From: Clostridiales bacterium
GTDB taxonomy: Bacteria > Bacillota > Clostridia > Oscillospirales > Acutalibacteraceae
NCBI GenBank assembly: GCA_024684435.1
Contig: JAIKWV010000021.1
Location: 44,161-108,160, forward strand
DNA length: 64,000 bases
Reading direction: 5' to 3'
The notes under the pieces were generated by a model. It did no database searches and had not been told where the DNA came from. It worked only from the letters and a program-made list of their open reading frames with translations. Below are positions 26,400-37,432 of the stretch, in pieces (the first letter of the stretch is position 1; every line of letters starts with the position of its first letter). Both the position numbers and the translations under genes were made by a program.

Positions 26400-27380
26400 T
26401 TACAACCTGTCAAAATCCCGGGCGAACCACACGTCACCGATCTGAAAACTCTTCCCGTTCAGGTACTCAAGTTCGCCGGCGTCCGAGGTAAAATCAAAGC
26501 TGAGTTTGTAGGAGCAAAGGCACTGCTTTTTGTAGCCTTTTTTCTTGTTCAGCTCATTGGAACCGTACTTTCCGTCCCCTAACAACGGACAGCCGATATA
26601 GGCAAAATGCGCCCTTATCTGGTGTGTCCTGCCGGTGAGAAGCTCCACCTCAACAAGGCTTAAAGCGTCCTTTTCATTGACCTTAAGGACCCTGTATTTC
26701 GTCCTTATCTCCTTGGAATTTTCCACTTGTTTTTTGTAAATTTTCACCATATTTTTTTGTTCATTTTTTACAAGCCAATCCTCCATCAAAAGGCTGCCGT
26801 CAGGCTGTATTTTCCCCTTATCCGGCACCCCGTGCACCACGCAGAGATAGAGCTTGTGCAACTCTCTTTTTTTCATTTTTTCGTTCAAAATGCGCAGCGC
26901 ATCCGCGGTCTTTGCGGCAATGACTATCCCCCTTGTGTTCCGGTCTATCCTGTTCACAAGGGCGGGAGAAAATGAGTTTTCATCCTCCGGTTCATACTCC
27001 CCTTTTTCGTAGAGATACCGCTTGACACGGGTGATCAGAGTGTCGTTATACTCCCCCTCGTCGGGGTGGGAAAGAAGCCCCTGTTTCTTGTCGAGGATCA
27101 TTACATTTTCGTCCTCGTAGACGATGGAAAGCTCCCTGGACGCCCGCATAAAATCGTACTCGTTGAACTTCTTTTCAAAGAATTCGTCGTTTATGTACAT
27201 ATCCACCTGATCGCCCTCTGCCAATCTGGTGGATATCTGAGCCCTTCCCCCGTTGACTTTTATGCGCTTAATGCGGATATACTTGTACATGAGCGTGCCG
27301 GGCAGCATGGGGACCGCCTTGGAAATGAATTTATCAAGCCGTTGACCCGCGTCGTTTTTTGTAACGGTAAAGCTTTTCAT
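26400..27380 (-). CDS. RluA-family 23S rRNA/tRNA pseudouridine synthase
   Basis: A 326-residue protein. ATG 27380 is chosen because the site GGCGGGG lies upstream at better distance than for the TTG two codons earlier. An N-terminal S4 RNA-binding domain (AGQRLDKFISKAVPMLPGTL, IRIKRIKVNGGRA) occupies about 8-70. The catalytic domain has VNRIDRNTRGIVIAAKT with the invariant Asp at about 145 (the common HRLD is NRID here) and LLTGRTHQIRAHFAYIG near 245. It converts uridine to pseudouridine in RNA. The target (RluC/RluD-like positions) cannot be told from sequence alone. Divergent from uvrB. Confidence 0.92.
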   Translation of the reverse strand: MKSFTVTKNDAGQRLDKFISKAVPMLPGTLMYKYIRIKRIKVNGGRAQISTRLAEGDQVDMYINDEFFEKKFNEYDFMRASRELSIVYEDENVMILDKKQGLLSHPDEGEYNDTLITRVKRYLYEKGEYEPEDENSFSPALVNRIDRNTRGIVIAAKTADALRILNEKMKKRELHKLYLCVVHGVPDKGKIQPDGSLLMEDWLVKNEQKNMVKIYKKQVENSKEIRTKYRVLKVNEKDALSLVEVELLTGRTHQIRAHFAYIGCPLLGDGKYGSNELNKKKGYKKQCLCSYKLSFDFTSDAGELEYLNGKSFQIGDVWFARDFDRL

Positions 27381-27500
27381 AATCAAACCCCGCCTGAACC
27401 TTTTTATGTTTTCTGATTTTTAATTATATCACAAATTTCCCGGTTTGCAAAACATGAAATATAAAGCTGATTTTTTGACATATATTCTTTTTTATAACAG

Positions 27501-27529
27501 TTTACATTTTATTATTTTTATGTTATATT
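27501..27529 (+). promoter_or_regulatory. Likely promoter of the uvrB-uvrA operon
   Basis: TTTACA (27501-27506), a 17-bp spacer and TATATT (27524-27529). No CGAAC-N4-GTTYG SOS box was seen in the 140 bp upstream of uvrB. Confidence 0.55.
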
Positions 27530-27561
27530 TAAGGTTACGAAAGATGCAAGGAGCATTTGCC

Positions 27562-29520
27562 ATGGACAGATTTATTTTACACTCGAATTTTACTCCCACC
27601 GGCGACCAGCCTCAGGCGATAGACAAGCTGGTGCAGGGTCTGAACGAGGGCAAAAAAGAACAGATACTCATGGGCGTTACCGGCTCCGGCAAGACCTTTA
27701 CCATGGCAAATATCATCCAGAGAGTGAACCGCCCCACGCTGGTGCTGGCTCACAACAAGACCCTTGCCGCCCAGCTCTGCTCGGAATTCCGTGAATTTTT
27801 CCCGGAGAATGCGGTGGAATACTTTGTTTCCTATTACGACTACTATCAGCCCGAAGCGTATATCCCCGGCTCGGACACTTATATTGAAAAGGATTCAGCC
27901 ATCAACGATGAGATAGACAAGCTGCGCCATTCCGCCACCTCTGCTCTTTCGGAACGCAGGGACGTGATAATCGTCGCCAGTGTGTCCTGTATCTACAGCC
28001 TGGGCGACCCCATAGACTACCGCAGCATGGTGATATCCCTGCGCACAGGAATGGCAAAAAACAGGGACGATCTCATAAAAAAGCTTGTTGAGATACAGTA
28101 CGAAAGAAACGACATAAGCTTTACCAGAAACAAGTTCAGAGTACGGGGAGACGTGGTTGAAATTTTCCCCGTTTACTCCAACGAAAACGCCATAAGAGTT
28201 GAATTTTTCGGGGATGAGATCGACAGGATCTGTGAAATAAACGCACTCACCGGCGCGGTCAAAAGCGCCCTTTCCCACGTCGCCATCTACCCCGCCTCCC
28301 ACTATGTTGTCTCCAGTGAAAAAATGGAAAACTCCATACAGGAAATATACTGCGAGATGCTTGAGCGGGTCAAGTTCTTTGAGGAGCAGGGCAAGCTCAT
28401 TGAGGCGCAGAGGATAAGACAGCGCACGGAATACGACATGGAAATGCTCCGTGAAACAGGCTTCTGCAAGGGCATTGAAAACTATTCGAGAGTCATGTCC
28501 GGCAGAAAGCCCGGCTCTCCCCCCTTCACCCTGCTGAATTATTTCCCCGATGATTTTATACTGTTCGTGGATGAATCCCACGTTACCATACCCCAGGTCA
28601 GAGGTATGTACGGCGGTGACCGATCAAGGAAGGAAAGCCTTGTGGATTACGGCTTCCGCCTGCCCTCCGCCTTTGACAACCGTCCCCTTACCTTTGACGA
28701 GTTTTATGAGAGAGTGGGACAGAAAATATTTGTCAGCGCCACTCCGGGGGATTACGAGCGGGAGATAAGCTCCGCGATAGTCGAGCAGATAATCAGACCC
28801 ACCGGGCTGCTTGATCCGGTGATAACCGTCAAACCCACGGAAGGACAGATCGACGACCTTGTGTCCGAAATAAATATAAGGACGCAGCGCAAGGAACGTG
28901 TACTGGTGACCACCCTTACCAAAAAGATGGCGGAGGATCTGACGGATTATCTGGACAATCTTGGCATAAAGGTGCGCTATATGCACCATGACGTGGACAC
29001 AATGGAACGCATGGAGATCATCCGTGATCTGCGTCTGGGAGAATTTGACGTGCTTGTGGGCATAAACCTTCTGCGTGAAGGTCTCGATATCCCGGAGGTC
29101 TCTCTTGTAGTGGTTCTCGACGCGGACAAGGAAGGCTTCCTGCGTTCGGAAACATCTCTCATACAGACCACAGGCAGAGCCGCGAGAAACGCAAACGGCG
29201 AGGTCATAATGTACGCGGATACCGTGACCCCCTCAATGGAGCGGGCAATCAGAGAAACCAACAGTCGCCGTGAACGGCAGATGAAATATAATGAGGAACA
29301 CGGAATAGTCCCGAAAACGATAATCAAGGACGTACGGGATATCATAGAAATATCCGAAAAAGCGGACAAGACCAAGCCAATAAACAAACTCAGCCGCAAG
29401 GAACGGGAGCAGCTCATCACCCGTCTGACGGCGGAAATGAAGTCCGCCGCGAAACTGCTTGAGTTTGAACACGCGGCTTACCTGAGAGACAGAATAAACA
29501 AGCTAAGATCCATTAAATAA
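27562..29520 (+). CDS. uvrB: UvrABC excision repair protein B
   Basis: A 652-residue UvrB, the normal length. ATG 27562 follows AAGGAG; in-frame upstream codons lie in the promoter. Walker [14 protein letters not shown] at about 38, the beta-hairpin [20 protein letters not shown] near 92, a helicase core with ATPGDYE and [22 protein letters not shown] near 540, and a C-terminal UVR motif ([22 protein letters not shown]). It loads onto damaged DNA with UvrA and positions the nuclease. First gene of a run uvrB-uvrA-corA-cdd-pdp. Confidence 0.98.
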   Translation: MDRFILHSNFTPTGDQPQAIDKLVQGLNEGKKEQILMGVTGSGKTFTMANIIQRVNRPTLVLAHNKTLAAQLCSEFREFFPENAVEYFVSYYDYYQPEAYIPGSDTYIEKDSAINDEIDKLRHSATSALSERRDVIIVASVSCIYSLGDPIDYRSMVISLRTGMAKNRDDLIKKLVEIQYERNDISFTRNKFRVRGDVVEIFPVYSNENAIRVEFFGDEIDRICEINALTGAVKSALSHVAIYPASHYVVSSEKMENSIQEIYCEMLERVKFFEEQGKLIEAQRIRQRTEYDMEMLRETGFCKGIENYSRVMSGRKPGSPPFTLLNYFPDDFILFVDESHVTIPQVRGMYGGDRSRKESLVDYGFRLPSAFDNRPLTFDEFYERVGQKIFVSATPGDYEREISSAIVEQIIRPTGLLDPVITVKPTEGQIDDLVSEINIRTQRKERVLVTTLTKKMAEDLTDYLDNLGIKVRYMHHDVDTMERMEIIRDLRLGEFDVLVGINLLREGLDIPEVSLVVVLDADKEGFLRSETSLIQTTGRAARNANGEVIMYADTVTPSMERAIRETNSRRERQMKYNEEHGIVPKTIIKDVRDIIEISEKADKTKPINKLSRKEREQLITRLTAEMKSAAKLLEFEHAAYLRDRINKLRSIK

Positions 29521-29537
29521 CAAAGCGGAGAACAGAA

Positions 29538-32360
29538 ATGTCTAACAAAGAAATTATCATCAAGGGTGCCCGTGAGCACAACCTTAAAAATATCGATTTG
29601 TCCATTCCCAGGGACAAGCTTATCGTCTTTACCGGGCTTTCCGGCTCCGGCAAAAGCTCCCTTGCCTTCGACACAATATATGCGGAGGGACAGCGACGGT
29701 ATGTTGAATCCCTCTCCTCCTACGCAAGGCAGTTTTTGGGGATATCCGACAAGCCCGATGTGGATTACATTGAAGGGCTTTCCCCTGCCATTTCCATCGA
29801 CCAGAAGACCACATCAAAGAATCCCCGTTCAACGGTTGGCACCGTTACGGAAATATACGACTATCTGCGTCTTCTGTACGCCCGTGTGGGCATCCCCCAC
29901 TGTACCGTCTGCGGCAGGGAGATAAGCCGTCAGACAGTGGACGACATTGTGGATAAGGTCATGCAGCTGCCGGAAGGCACTAAGATACAGATCATGGCTC
30001 CCATTGCCAGAGGCAAAAAGGGCGAATTCGTAAAGGAGCTGGAAAGCGCCTCCCGAAGCGGCTTTGTGCGCGCAAGGATCGACGGGATCAATTACGAGCT
30101 TTCCGAAAAAATAAAGCTTGAAAAGAATATAAAGCACAACATTGAGATCATAGTTGACCGGCTTGTGGTCAAGAAGGATATCAAGAGCCGTCTGTCGGAT
30201 TCGGTGGAGACAGCCACAAAGCTCAGCGGCGGTCTGCTGCTGGTGGACGTGGTGGACGGCGAGGAAATGCTGTTTTCCATGAACTACGCCTGTCCGGAAC
30301 ACGGAACGAGCATCGAAGAGCTGGCTCCCCGTATGTTCTCCTTCAACAGCCCCTTCGGCGCCTGTCCCAAATGCGCGGGACTTGGAGTATTCATGAAGCC
30401 AGACCCGGATCTGATAATCCCCGACAAAAATCTTTCCCTGCGGGACGGAGCCATAGTCGCCAGCGGCTGGTCAAACGCCGAGGGCGGCACCATAGCCCAG
30501 ATGTACTACGAGGCTGTGGCGGAATACTGCGGCTTTTCCATGGACACGCCGATCAAGGACATCCCGAAAGAGGGACTGAACACTATCCTCTATGGCACAA
30601 AGGGCAAAAAGATCGCCATGCACCGCAGGAACGAATACGGCAGCGGATCATATCTTACCGATTTTGAAGGCATAGTAAACAACCTCGAGCGCAGATATAA
30701 AGAGACCTCCAGCGACTATTCGCGCATGGAGATAGAGCAGTACATGAGCGTATGCACCTGCCCTGAATGCAACGGGGACCGGTTAAAGCCCGAAGCTCTC
30801 AGTGTCACCGTAGGCGGCGTGAATATAAGCGAATTTACAAAGCTTTCCATAAGCGAATCCATTGATTTTTTGAAGTCCATCGAATTCACTCCCCGGGAAA
30901 AGAAAATTTCCGACATGATAGTAAAGGAAATTTCCGGACGTCTGGGCTTTCTTTCCAGTGTGGGGCTCAACTACCTGAATCTTTCCCGCGCCTCGGCCAC
31001 CCTTTCCGGCGGAGAAAGTCAGCGTATCCGTCTTGCCACACAGATAGGTTCTCTGCTCATGGGCGTGCTGTATATCCTTGACGAACCCAGCATAGGTCTG
31101 CATCAAAAGGACAACGCAAAGCTGATACAGACCCTCAAGCACCTCCGGGATATCGGCAATACACTTATCGTAGTTGAACACGACGAGGAGACCATACTTT
31201 CCGCGGATCACATCGTTGATATCGGTCCCGGCGCCGGCGTACACGGAGGCAAGCTTGTTTGTCAGGGAACTGTGGAGGACATAAAGGCATGCGAGCAGTC
31301 CGTTACAGGTCAGTATCTCAGCAGAAAGAGATCGATCCCCGTACCGGAGAATCGCCGTAAAGGCAACGGAAAATTCCTTGAGATAATCGGCGCGGCGGAA
31401 AACAACCTGAAAAATATAGACGTTAAAATACCTCTGGGTGAATTTGTGTGCGTGACAGGAGTTTCAGGCTCCGGAAAATCCTCACTGATAAACGAAGTGC
31501 TTTACAAAAAGCTTGCCGCGGAGCTGAACAGCGCGAAAAAATTTGCCGGCAAGCACAAGGAGATCCGGGGAATTGAATATCTTGATAAGGTCATAAACAT
31601 CGATCAATCCCCCATCGGCAGGACTCCCCGTTCAAACCCCGCCACTTACACCGGAGTTTTCACGGATATAAGGGAGCTGTTCGCCGCCACCGCCGACGCC
31701 AAGGCGAAAGGCTTTAAGGCAAACCGTTTCTCCTTCAACGTCAAAGGCGGTCGGTGCGAGGCGTGTCAGGGCGACGGGATCATAAAGATAGAAATGCATT
31801 TTCTCTCCGACGTTTATGTTCCCTGCGACGTGTGTCACGGAGCAAGGTACAACAGGGAGACCTTAGAGGTAAAATATAAGGGCAAGTCCATATTCGACGT
31901 GCTGGAAATGACTGTGGAGGAGGGCATGAATTTCTTTGAAAATCAGCCCAAAATATACCGCAAACTCAAGACACTTTATGACGTGGGTCTGGGTTATATA
32001 AAGATCGGTCAGCCCGCCACCACCATATCCGGAGGCGAAGCGCAAAGAGTAAAACTTTCCACCGAGCTTTCACGGCGTCCCACGGGCAAGACGGTATATA
32101 TCCTTGACGAGCCCACCACGGGACTGCACACCGCGGACGTTCACAAACTCATAGACGTTCTGCAAAAGCTTGTCGACGCGGGAAATTCGATCATTGTCAT
32201 AGAGCATAATCTTGACATGATAAAGACCGCGGACTATATAATCGATCTGGGTCCCGACGGAGGCGACGGCGGCGGCACGGTGGTAGCCGCCGGTACACCT
32301 GAAGAGGTGGCTCGCGTAAAAGGCTCATATACAGGCGAATATCTGAAGAAGATACTTTGA
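29538..32360 (+). CDS. uvrA: UvrABC excision repair protein A
   Basis: A 940-residue UvrA with both ABC ATPase halves. First Walker [21 protein letters not shown] near residue 33 and second [19 protein letters not shown] near 640. The zinc modules are present (CTVC...; [40 protein letters not shown]). ABC signatures are [16 protein letters not shown] and [16 protein letters not shown]. It recognises bulky DNA lesions as a dimer. The ATG follows GCGGAG, 17 bp after uvrB. Complete. Confidence 0.98.
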   Translation: MSNKEIIIKGAREHNLKNIDLSIPRDKLIVFTGLSGSGKSSLAFDTIYAEGQRRYVESLSSYARQFLGISDKPDVDYIEGLSPAISIDQKTTSKNPRSTVGTVTEIYDYLRLLYARVGIPHCTVCGREISRQTVDDIVDKVMQLPEGTKIQIMAPIARGKKGEFVKELESASRSGFVRARIDGINYELSEKIKLEKNIKHNIEIIVDRLVVKKDIKSRLSDSVETATKLSGGLLLVDVVDGEEMLFSMNYACPEHGTSIEELAPRMFSFNSPFGACPKCAGLGVFMKPDPDLIIPDKNLSLRDGAIVASGWSNAEGGTIAQMYYEAVAEYCGFSMDTPIKDIPKEGLNTILYGTKGKKIAMHRRNEYGSGSYLTDFEGIVNNLERRYKETSSDYSRMEIEQYMSVCTCPECNGDRLKPEALSVTVGGVNISEFTKLSISESIDFLKSIEFTPREKKISDMIVKEISGRLGFLSSVGLNYLNLSRASATLSGGESQRIRLATQIGSLLMGVLYILDEPSIGLHQKDNAKLIQTLKHLRDIGNTLIVVEHDEETILSADHIVDIGPGAGVHGGKLVCQGTVEDIKACEQSVTGQYLSRKRSIPVPENRRKGNGKFLEIIGAAENNLKNIDVKIPLGEFVCVTGVSGSGKSSLINEVLYKKLAAELNSAKKFAGKHKEIRGIEYLDKVINIDQSPIGRTPRSNPATYTGVFTDIRELFAATADAKAKGFKANRFSFNVKGGRCEACQGDGIIKIEMHFLSDVYVPCDVCHGARYNRETLEVKYKGKSIFDVLEMTVEEGMNFFENQPKIYRKLKTLYDVGLGYIKIGQPATTISGGEAQRVKLSTELSRRPTGKTVYILDEPTTGLHTADVHKLIDVLQKLVDAGNSIIVIEHNLDMIKTADYIIDLGPDGGDGGGTVVAAGTPEEVARVKGSYTGEYLKKIL

Positions 32361-32380
32361 TTTTTTTAGGCGGTGATCTT

Positions 32381-33220
32381 TTGCTGAAAATAATATTGAA
32401 CAAAGACATTGATAAGCTTTCCGAACACATGGCAGGCTATATCTATGAACACCTTACAAACGGAGACGTGGATAAGTTTGAATACCACAAAAACTTAAAT
32501 ATAATCTGTCTCGACTGGTACGACACCCTGAGTCTCGATGATGAGCCCTCACAGATAATAGTCTATTTCAATTACGACAACCTGTTTTTTATCTGTGAAA
32601 ATGATCGGGCCATGAAAATGGTCAATACGATCATAGACACCAACAAGCTTTACAACAAAAGCAACGAGATCATTCTTTACCGGTTTTTTGCAAAGCTTCT
32701 GGATGGCGATACGGACGTACTGGAAAAGCTGGAGGACGAAATAATAGCTTTGGATGACGAACTTCTCACCACATCCAATAAAGAGTGCTCCCTTGAGATA
32801 GTCTACTACCGGCGCAGACTTTTGAACCTTAAACGATATTACGGACAGCTCACTAATATATTTGAGAATCTTGTGGAAAACGAGAACTCGCTTATTGATG
32901 ATGACGCTTTGAAATATTTTCGTATTCTTGACAGCCGTGTGGACAGATTATTCGCAAATGTTCTCAATCTTCACGACTATGTGACCCAGGTCCGTGAAGC
33001 GTATCAGGCAAACGTTGATATCGAACTCAACAGCCTGATGAAGACGTTTACGATAATTACTTCCGTTTTTCTCCCGCTTTCTCTGCTTGTGGGCTGGTAC
33101 GGAATGAATCTTCAAATGCCGGAATATCACTGGCAGTACGGATATCCGGTATTGATCGCGATAAGCGTTGTTATAGTCCTTGTTATGTTGATCGTATTCA
33201 AGAAGAAAAAGTGGTTTTAA
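32381..33220 (+). CDS. CorA-family magnesium transporter
   Basis: A 279-residue protein; TTG 32381 is chosen because AGGCGGTGA precedes it. The N-terminal 200 residues form an acidic/helical cytosolic part (LEDEIIALDDELLTTSN, then YRRRLLNLKRYYGQL). The family's GMN filter motif is in LVGWYGMNLQMPEYHW, between two C-terminal membrane helices (about 220-240 and 255-272). It ends with the basic KKKKWF. CorA proteins form pentamers carrying Mg2+ or Co2+ inward. Lower similarity subfamily (short cytosolic domain), so the ion is not certain. It overlaps or abuts uvrA, so it is translationally coupled. Confidence 0.88.
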   Translation: MLKIILNKDIDKLSEHMAGYIYEHLTNGDVDKFEYHKNLNIICLDWYDTLSLDDEPSQIIVYFNYDNLFFICENDRAMKMVNTIIDTNKLYNKSNEIILYRFFAKLLDGDTDVLEKLEDEIIALDDELLTTSNKECSLEIVYYRRRLLNLKRYYGQLTNIFENLVENENSLIDDDALKYFRILDSRVDRLFANVLNLHDYVTQVREAYQANVDIELNSLMKTFTIITSVFLPLSLLVGWYGMNLQMPEYHWQYGYPVLIAISVVIVLVMLIVFKKKKWF

Positions 33221-33246
33221 CGGATTATGCAGGAGGTGTATTCACC

Positions 33247-33636
33247 GTGTATGAGGAATTGATCCGACTGGCAAAGGAGGCTCGACGCAGGGCATATGCT
33301 CCATATTCAGGCTTTTCCGTAGGCGCTGCGCTGCTTACAGCCGACGGCAAAATATACACAGGCTGCAATGTTGAGGCGCCCTCATTTCTCGCCTGCTGCG
33401 CCGAGAGGAACGCTCTGTACAGAGCCGTTTTTGACGGACACAGAAAATTTGAAGCCCTTGCCGTTGCCGGCGGAAAAACCGGTGATGACATAACAGACAT
33501 ATGCCCGCCCTGCGGGATATGCAGGCAGGCGTTAAACGAGTTCTGCGATCCCGACTTCAAAATAATAATGGTAAACTCCGACGGGTACGTTATAAAAACA
33601 TTGGGGGAACTTCTTCCCCTGAGCTTCAAGGAATAG
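33247..33636 (+). CDS. cdd: Cytidine deaminase
   Basis: A 129-residue homotetrameric-type cytidine deaminase. GTG 33247 is chosen because AGGAGGTG is just upstream; the frame reaches further into corA but without a site. Zinc motifs: CNVEAPSFLACCAERNAL (Cys/Ala-Glu, catalytic Glu in 'CAERNA') and PPCGICRQALNEFC. The opening YAPYSGFSVGAALLT is diagnostic. It converts cytidine/deoxycytidine to uridine/deoxyuridine, feeding the phosphorylase encoded 13 bp downstream. Confidence 0.95.
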   Translation: MYEELIRLAKEARRRAYAPYSGFSVGAALLTADGKIYTGCNVEAPSFLACCAERNALYRAVFDGHRKFEALAVAGGKTGDDITDICPPCGICRQALNEFCDPDFKIIMVNSDGYVIKTLGELLPLSFKE

Positions 33637-33649
33637 AGAGGTGTTCACC

Positions 33650-34954
33650 ATGCGTATGTACGACATAATCAAAGCAAAACGCGACGGCTTTTCTCTCACC
33701 GAAAAGGAAATAGATTTCATTATAAACGGATATCTCAACGGCGACATTCCGGACTATCAGATGTCCGCTCTGCTTATGGCGATCTATTTTAAAGGCATGA
33801 CCTCCTCGGAGACCTCCATGCTCACCATGGCAATGGCAAGATCCGGAGATACGGTGGATCTTTCTGAGATAGACGGCATTACCGTTGACAAGCACTCCAC
33901 CGGAGGCGTTGGGGACAAGACCACCCTCATACTCGTTCCCATCGTTGCCGCCTGCGGAGTAAATGTGGCAAAGATGTCCGGCAGAGGTCTGGGACACACC
34001 GGCGGTACGGTGGACAAACTAGAATCAATTCCCGGGTTCAGAACGTCTCTTAACAGACAGGAGTTTATAGACACGGTCAAGAAATGCGGCGCCTGCGTTG
34101 TTGGGCAGAGCGGCAATCTTGCGCCGGCAGACAAGGCTCTTTACGCTCTGCGGGACGTGACCGCAACAGTGGACAGCATACCGCTTATCGCCGCAAGCAT
34201 AATGAGCAAAAAGATAGCCGCGGGCTGTGACTGCATACTGCTTGACGTTAAAGTGGGCAGCGGCGCCTTTATGACCAAAATTGAAGACGCCCGTAAACTC
34301 GCTGAAAAAATGATCGAAATAGGCAAGAAAGCCGGCAAAAAGACCGTAGCGGTCATAACAAACATGGACGAGCCTTTGGGCTATGCCATCGGAAATTCTC
34401 TGGAGGTAATAGAGGCGGTCAACACCCTTAAGGGCACAGGCCCCTGTGACCTTACCGAGCTTTGCCTCCGTCTTGCGGCTGAGATGCTCTGTCTTGCTCA
34501 GAAAGGGAGCTATGAAGAGTGCCTGAAAATGGCAAAGGATTCCCTGTACAGCGGCAGAGCTCTGGACAAATTAGTTGAAATGGTGACCCTTCAGGGTGGC
34601 GATCCCACGGTCATTCTCAACACCAACAACCTGAAAAAAGCCCGCTTCTTCCACACCGTTACGGCGGAAAGAAGCGGATACATAACACATATTGATACCG
34701 AGTGCTGCGGGAAAGCCTCCGTCCTGCTCGGCGCGGGACGTCAGACAAAGGACAGCGTCATAGATCACACCGCAGGCATCGTTCTCAGCAGTAAGGTCGG
34801 AGATATCGTCAACAAGGGCGACATAATAGCAACGCTTTACGCGGACGATGAATCCCTGTTCCCCTTAGCGGAGGATACGCTGCTCAGCTCAGTTGAGATC
34901 GGCAGCGAAAAGCCGGAACCCATGAAAATAATCATGAGCGAGACGCTGAGATAA
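33650..34954 (+). CDS. pdp: Pyrimidine-nucleoside phosphorylase
   Basis: A 434-residue class II nucleoside phosphorylase (Pdp/DeoA family). ATG 33650 is preferred (GAGAGGTG upstream); GTG 33641 is possible. Marks: the signature MSGRGLGHTGGTVDKLESIP near 110, KHSTGGVGDKTTLILVP near 83, and a C-terminal PYNP_C domain (SGYITHIDTECCGKASVLLG). It cleaves uridine, thymidine or deoxyuridine with phosphate. With cdd it makes a salvage pair. Its last 23 bp overlap the 3' end of the CopZ-like gene on the other strand. Confidence 0.95.
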   Translation: MRMYDIIKAKRDGFSLTEKEIDFIINGYLNGDIPDYQMSALLMAIYFKGMTSSETSMLTMAMARSGDTVDLSEIDGITVDKHSTGGVGDKTTLILVPIVAACGVNVAKMSGRGLGHTGGTVDKLESIPGFRTSLNRQEFIDTVKKCGACVVGQSGNLAPADKALYALRDVTATVDSIPLIAASIMSKKIAAGCDCILLDVKVGSGAFMTKIEDARKLAEKMIEIGKKAGKKTVAVITNMDEPLGYAIGNSLEVIEAVNTLKGTGPCDLTELCLRLAAEMLCLAQKGSYEECLKMAKDSLYSGRALDKLVEMVTLQGGDPTVILNTNNLKKARFFHTVTAERSGYITHIDTECCGKASVLLGAGRQTKDSVIDHTAGIVLSSKVGDIVNKGDIIATLYADDESLFPLAEDTLLSSVEIGSEKPEPMKIIMSETLR

Positions 34955-35144
34955 ACTCAAAACCCAGGTCGTTTATTGTGTCCTCGAGGACCTTATCCGG
35001 GATATCCTCAGGGGTGTCGATAACGGCCTGTTTATTTTCAAGGTCTACCGCCGCGCTTGCTCCCTTGAACTCCTCTATGGCGTTCTTTACCCTTGCGGAG
35101 CAGTGTCCGCAGTGCATACCTTCGATTTTAACGGTTATTTTCAT
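34932..35144 (-). CDS. CopZ-like heavy-metal-associated (HMA) chaperone
   Basis: A 70-residue single HMA domain: MKITVKIEGMHCGHCSARVK gives the metal site GMHCGHC at about 8-14. This motif fits copper(I) chaperones of the CopZ type, which pass Cu to CopA. ATG 35144 is chosen; TTG 35150 is possible. It is the last gene of the metal operon, 42 bp after copA. It converges with and overlaps pdp by 23 bp, and no separate terminator is seen. Confidence 0.9.
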   Translation of the reverse strand: MKITVKIEGMHCGHCSARVKNAIEEFKGASAAVDLENKQAVIDTPEDIPDKVLEDTINDLGFEFISASRS

Positions 35145-35185
35145 AAACAATTATCCTTTCACACCTTCGGTTTTTTTACCGGAGG

Positions 35186-37432
35186 TTATTTTATTTTTGT
35201 TTTGTAAAGTCTGAGAGCGTTTGTGACAACAAACACCGAGCTGAAGCTCATGGCGGCGGCTCCTATCATTGGGCTCAACAGCAAACCGAACGCCGGATAA
35301 AGCGCCCCTGCCGCTACTGGGATACCGATGGAATTGTAGAAGAACGCCCAAAACAGATTCTGCTTTATATTTCTGATCGTCTTTTTGCTCAGCTTTATTG
35401 CCTTGTCCACGTCGGCAAGGCTGTTTTTCATAAGGACTATATCGGCGGAGTCAATGGCAATGTCCGTCCCCGCGCCTATAGCTATGCCCACGTCGGCGCC
35501 CATAAGGGCGATGGCGTCATTTATACCGTCACCCACCATGGCGACCCGCCTGCCCTGCGCCTGAAGCTCGGATATTATCCTGCCCTTGTCAACGGGTAGT
35601 ACCTCAGATATCGTGTTTGTTATCCCGAGCCGTTTGCCTAAGGCGTCGGCGGCAGCTTTGTTGTCCCCTGTGAGCATGATAACGTCGATATCATTCTCCC
35701 TCAGAGATCTTATGGCTGACTCGCTGTCGGGCTTTATTTCGTCCGAAACGGCTATTATGCCTATAAGCTCACCGTTTTTGCCGAAATACATGACGGTCTT
35801 TCCCTCGCCGGAAAGCTCCCCGGCCTTATCCTCAAGAGCCGCGGTGTCTATACGATTTTCCCTCATATATACCGCTGTGCCGCCGTATATCTTATCGCCG
35901 TTTATTTTGCAGGAAATACCTTTACCCGGAGCTGCTGAAAAATCCTCGATCTCGTATAGCTCTACGTTTTCGGCGTAACCGCAGATCGCCGAAGCAAGCG
36001 GGTGCTCGCTTCCGGATTCAACCGACGCCGCCAGCCGCACAAGCTCCTGTTTATCAATACCCGCCGGTATTACATCCGTTACCGCCGGTTTGCCTGTGGT
36101 GACGGTTCCCGTCTTGTCAATTACAACCGTATCGACTGAATGGAGCACCTCGAGAGCCTGAGCGGATTTTATGAGTATCCCCTCACCGGCGCATCTGCCT
36201 GTGGCGACGGTTATGGCAACAGGAGTTGCCAGACCCAACGCGCAGGGACAGGAAATGACAAGCACGGATATTCCTGCGGTAAGGGCAAATTCGATCCCTT
36301 TGCCCAACAAAAGCCATATGACAGCCGTTACAAAAGCGATCCCCATGACCACCGGCACAAAAACTCCGCTGACCTTATCCGCAAGCCTCGCTATGGGAGC
36401 CTTGCTCGCTCCCGCGTCTTCAACCAGTTCGATTATCCTTGCAAGGGTAGTATCGGAACCCACCTTGGTCGCCCGCATACGGAAATATCCGCTGTTATTT
36501 ATCGAGGCGGACATGACCGTACTGCCCTCGGTTTTTTCCACGGGCAGGCTCTCTCCGGTCAGAGCGGACTCATCCACCGTGGAGCTACCCTCGGTGACCA
36601 CACCGTCAACAGGTATCCTTGCGCCGGGTTTTATAACCAGAATGTCGCCCACCGCAATATCTTCGGCGGGGATCTGAACAGGTTCGCCGTCCCGTATTAC
36701 AAGGGCTGTTTCGGGGGACAGCTCTATGAGTTTTCTGATAACGTCCCCTGTTTTGTTCTTGGAGCGTTCCTCAAAGAATTTGCCCACGGTAACAAGGGTG
36801 AGTATCATGGCGCCGGATTCAAAATAGAGGTTCGAGGCGTACCTTGACACAAGCTCACTGTCTCCGTGACCGGCTCCGTAACCTATTGCAAAAACGGATA
36901 TTGTTCCGTAAATTATGGCCGCCGACGACCCTATGGCAACAAGGGTATCCATATTCGGCGCCCGGTTTTTCAAGGCTTTAAAGCCCACAAAATAGAACTT
37001 GCGGTTGACGTACATAACCGGCAAAGTGAGCAGAAACTGAAGGAAGGAAAACTGAACAGCGTTGTCCGTTCCTTCAAAGAAACCGGGTATAGGCAGACCA
37101 AGCATATGACCCATTGAGAAATACATCAGTATCAAAAGAAATACCGCTGATATTATCAGTCTCTGCTTAACAGGCGTACCCTGCTGTTCCGTTTTTTTCT
37201 CCTGTTCGGGAACCGCGTTTTTTTCTTTTATCGGCGTAGCTGTAAAGCCCGCCTTCTTTACAGCCTGAACGATCAGGTCTGTATCCACATCCCTGCCGCA
37301 CTCGCAGACAAGGGTCTTTGCAAGGAGATTTACCTCGGAGCTTGTGACCCCGTCTATCCTTGACGTGACCCTTTCCACCGCCGCCGAGCAGGCGGAACAG
37401 CTCATTCCATCAACTATAAATTTCTTTTTCAC
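35186..37432 (-). CDS. copA: Copper-translocating P1B-1 type ATPase
   Basis: A 748-residue P-type ATPase. One N-terminal HMA domain with GMSCSACSAAVERV; membrane CPC motif in VISCPCALGLATPVAI near residue 398; phosphorylation site DKTGTVTTG near 440; actuator TGESLPVEK; hinge MVGDGINDAIAL. The 'CPCALGLATP' form and the HMA motif indicate Cu(I)/Ag(I) export. It starts at GTG 37432 (site GGGGAGGTG) and its first four bases overlap the stop of the preceding ATPase, so the two are coupled. 'YNSIGIPVAAG' near the end is also a Cu-ATPase mark. Confidence 0.95.
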   Translation of the reverse strand: MKKKFIVDGMSCSACSAAVERVTSRIDGVTSSEVNLLAKTLVCECGRDVDTDLIVQAVKKAGFTATPIKEKNAVPEQEKKTEQQGTPVKQRLIISAVFLLILMYFSMGHMLGLPIPGFFEGTDNAVQFSFLQFLLTLPVMYVNRKFYFVGFKALKNRAPNMDTLVAIGSSAAIIYGTISVFAIGYGAGHGDSELVSRYASNLYFESGAMILTLVTVGKFFEERSKNKTGDVIRKLIELSPETALVIRDGEPVQIPAEDIAVGDILVIKPGARIPVDGVVTEGSSTVDESALTGESLPVEKTEGSTVMSASINNSGYFRMRATKVGSDTTLARIIELVEDAGASKAPIARLADKVSGVFVPVVMGIAFVTAVIWLLLGKGIEFALTAGISVLVISCPCALGLATPVAITVATGRCAGEGILIKSAQALEVLHSVDTVVIDKTGTVTTGKPAVTDVIPAGIDKQELVRLAASVESGSEHPLASAICGYAENVELYEIEDFSAAPGKGISCKINGDKIYGGTAVYMRENRIDTAALEDKAGELSGEGKTVMYFGKNGELIGIIAVSDEIKPDSESAIRSLRENDIDVIMLTGDNKAAADALGKRLGITNTISEVLPVDKGRIISELQAQGRRVAMVGDGINDAIALMGADVGIAIGAGTDIAIDSADIVLMKNSLADVDKAIKLSKKTIRNIKQNLFWAFFYNSIGIPVAAGALYPAFGLLLSPMIGAAAMSFSSVFVVTNALRLYKTKIK

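Noticed and set aside
27421..27561. SOS box before uvrB
   Set aside because: No CGAAC-N4-GTTYG or near match was found in the upstream region.
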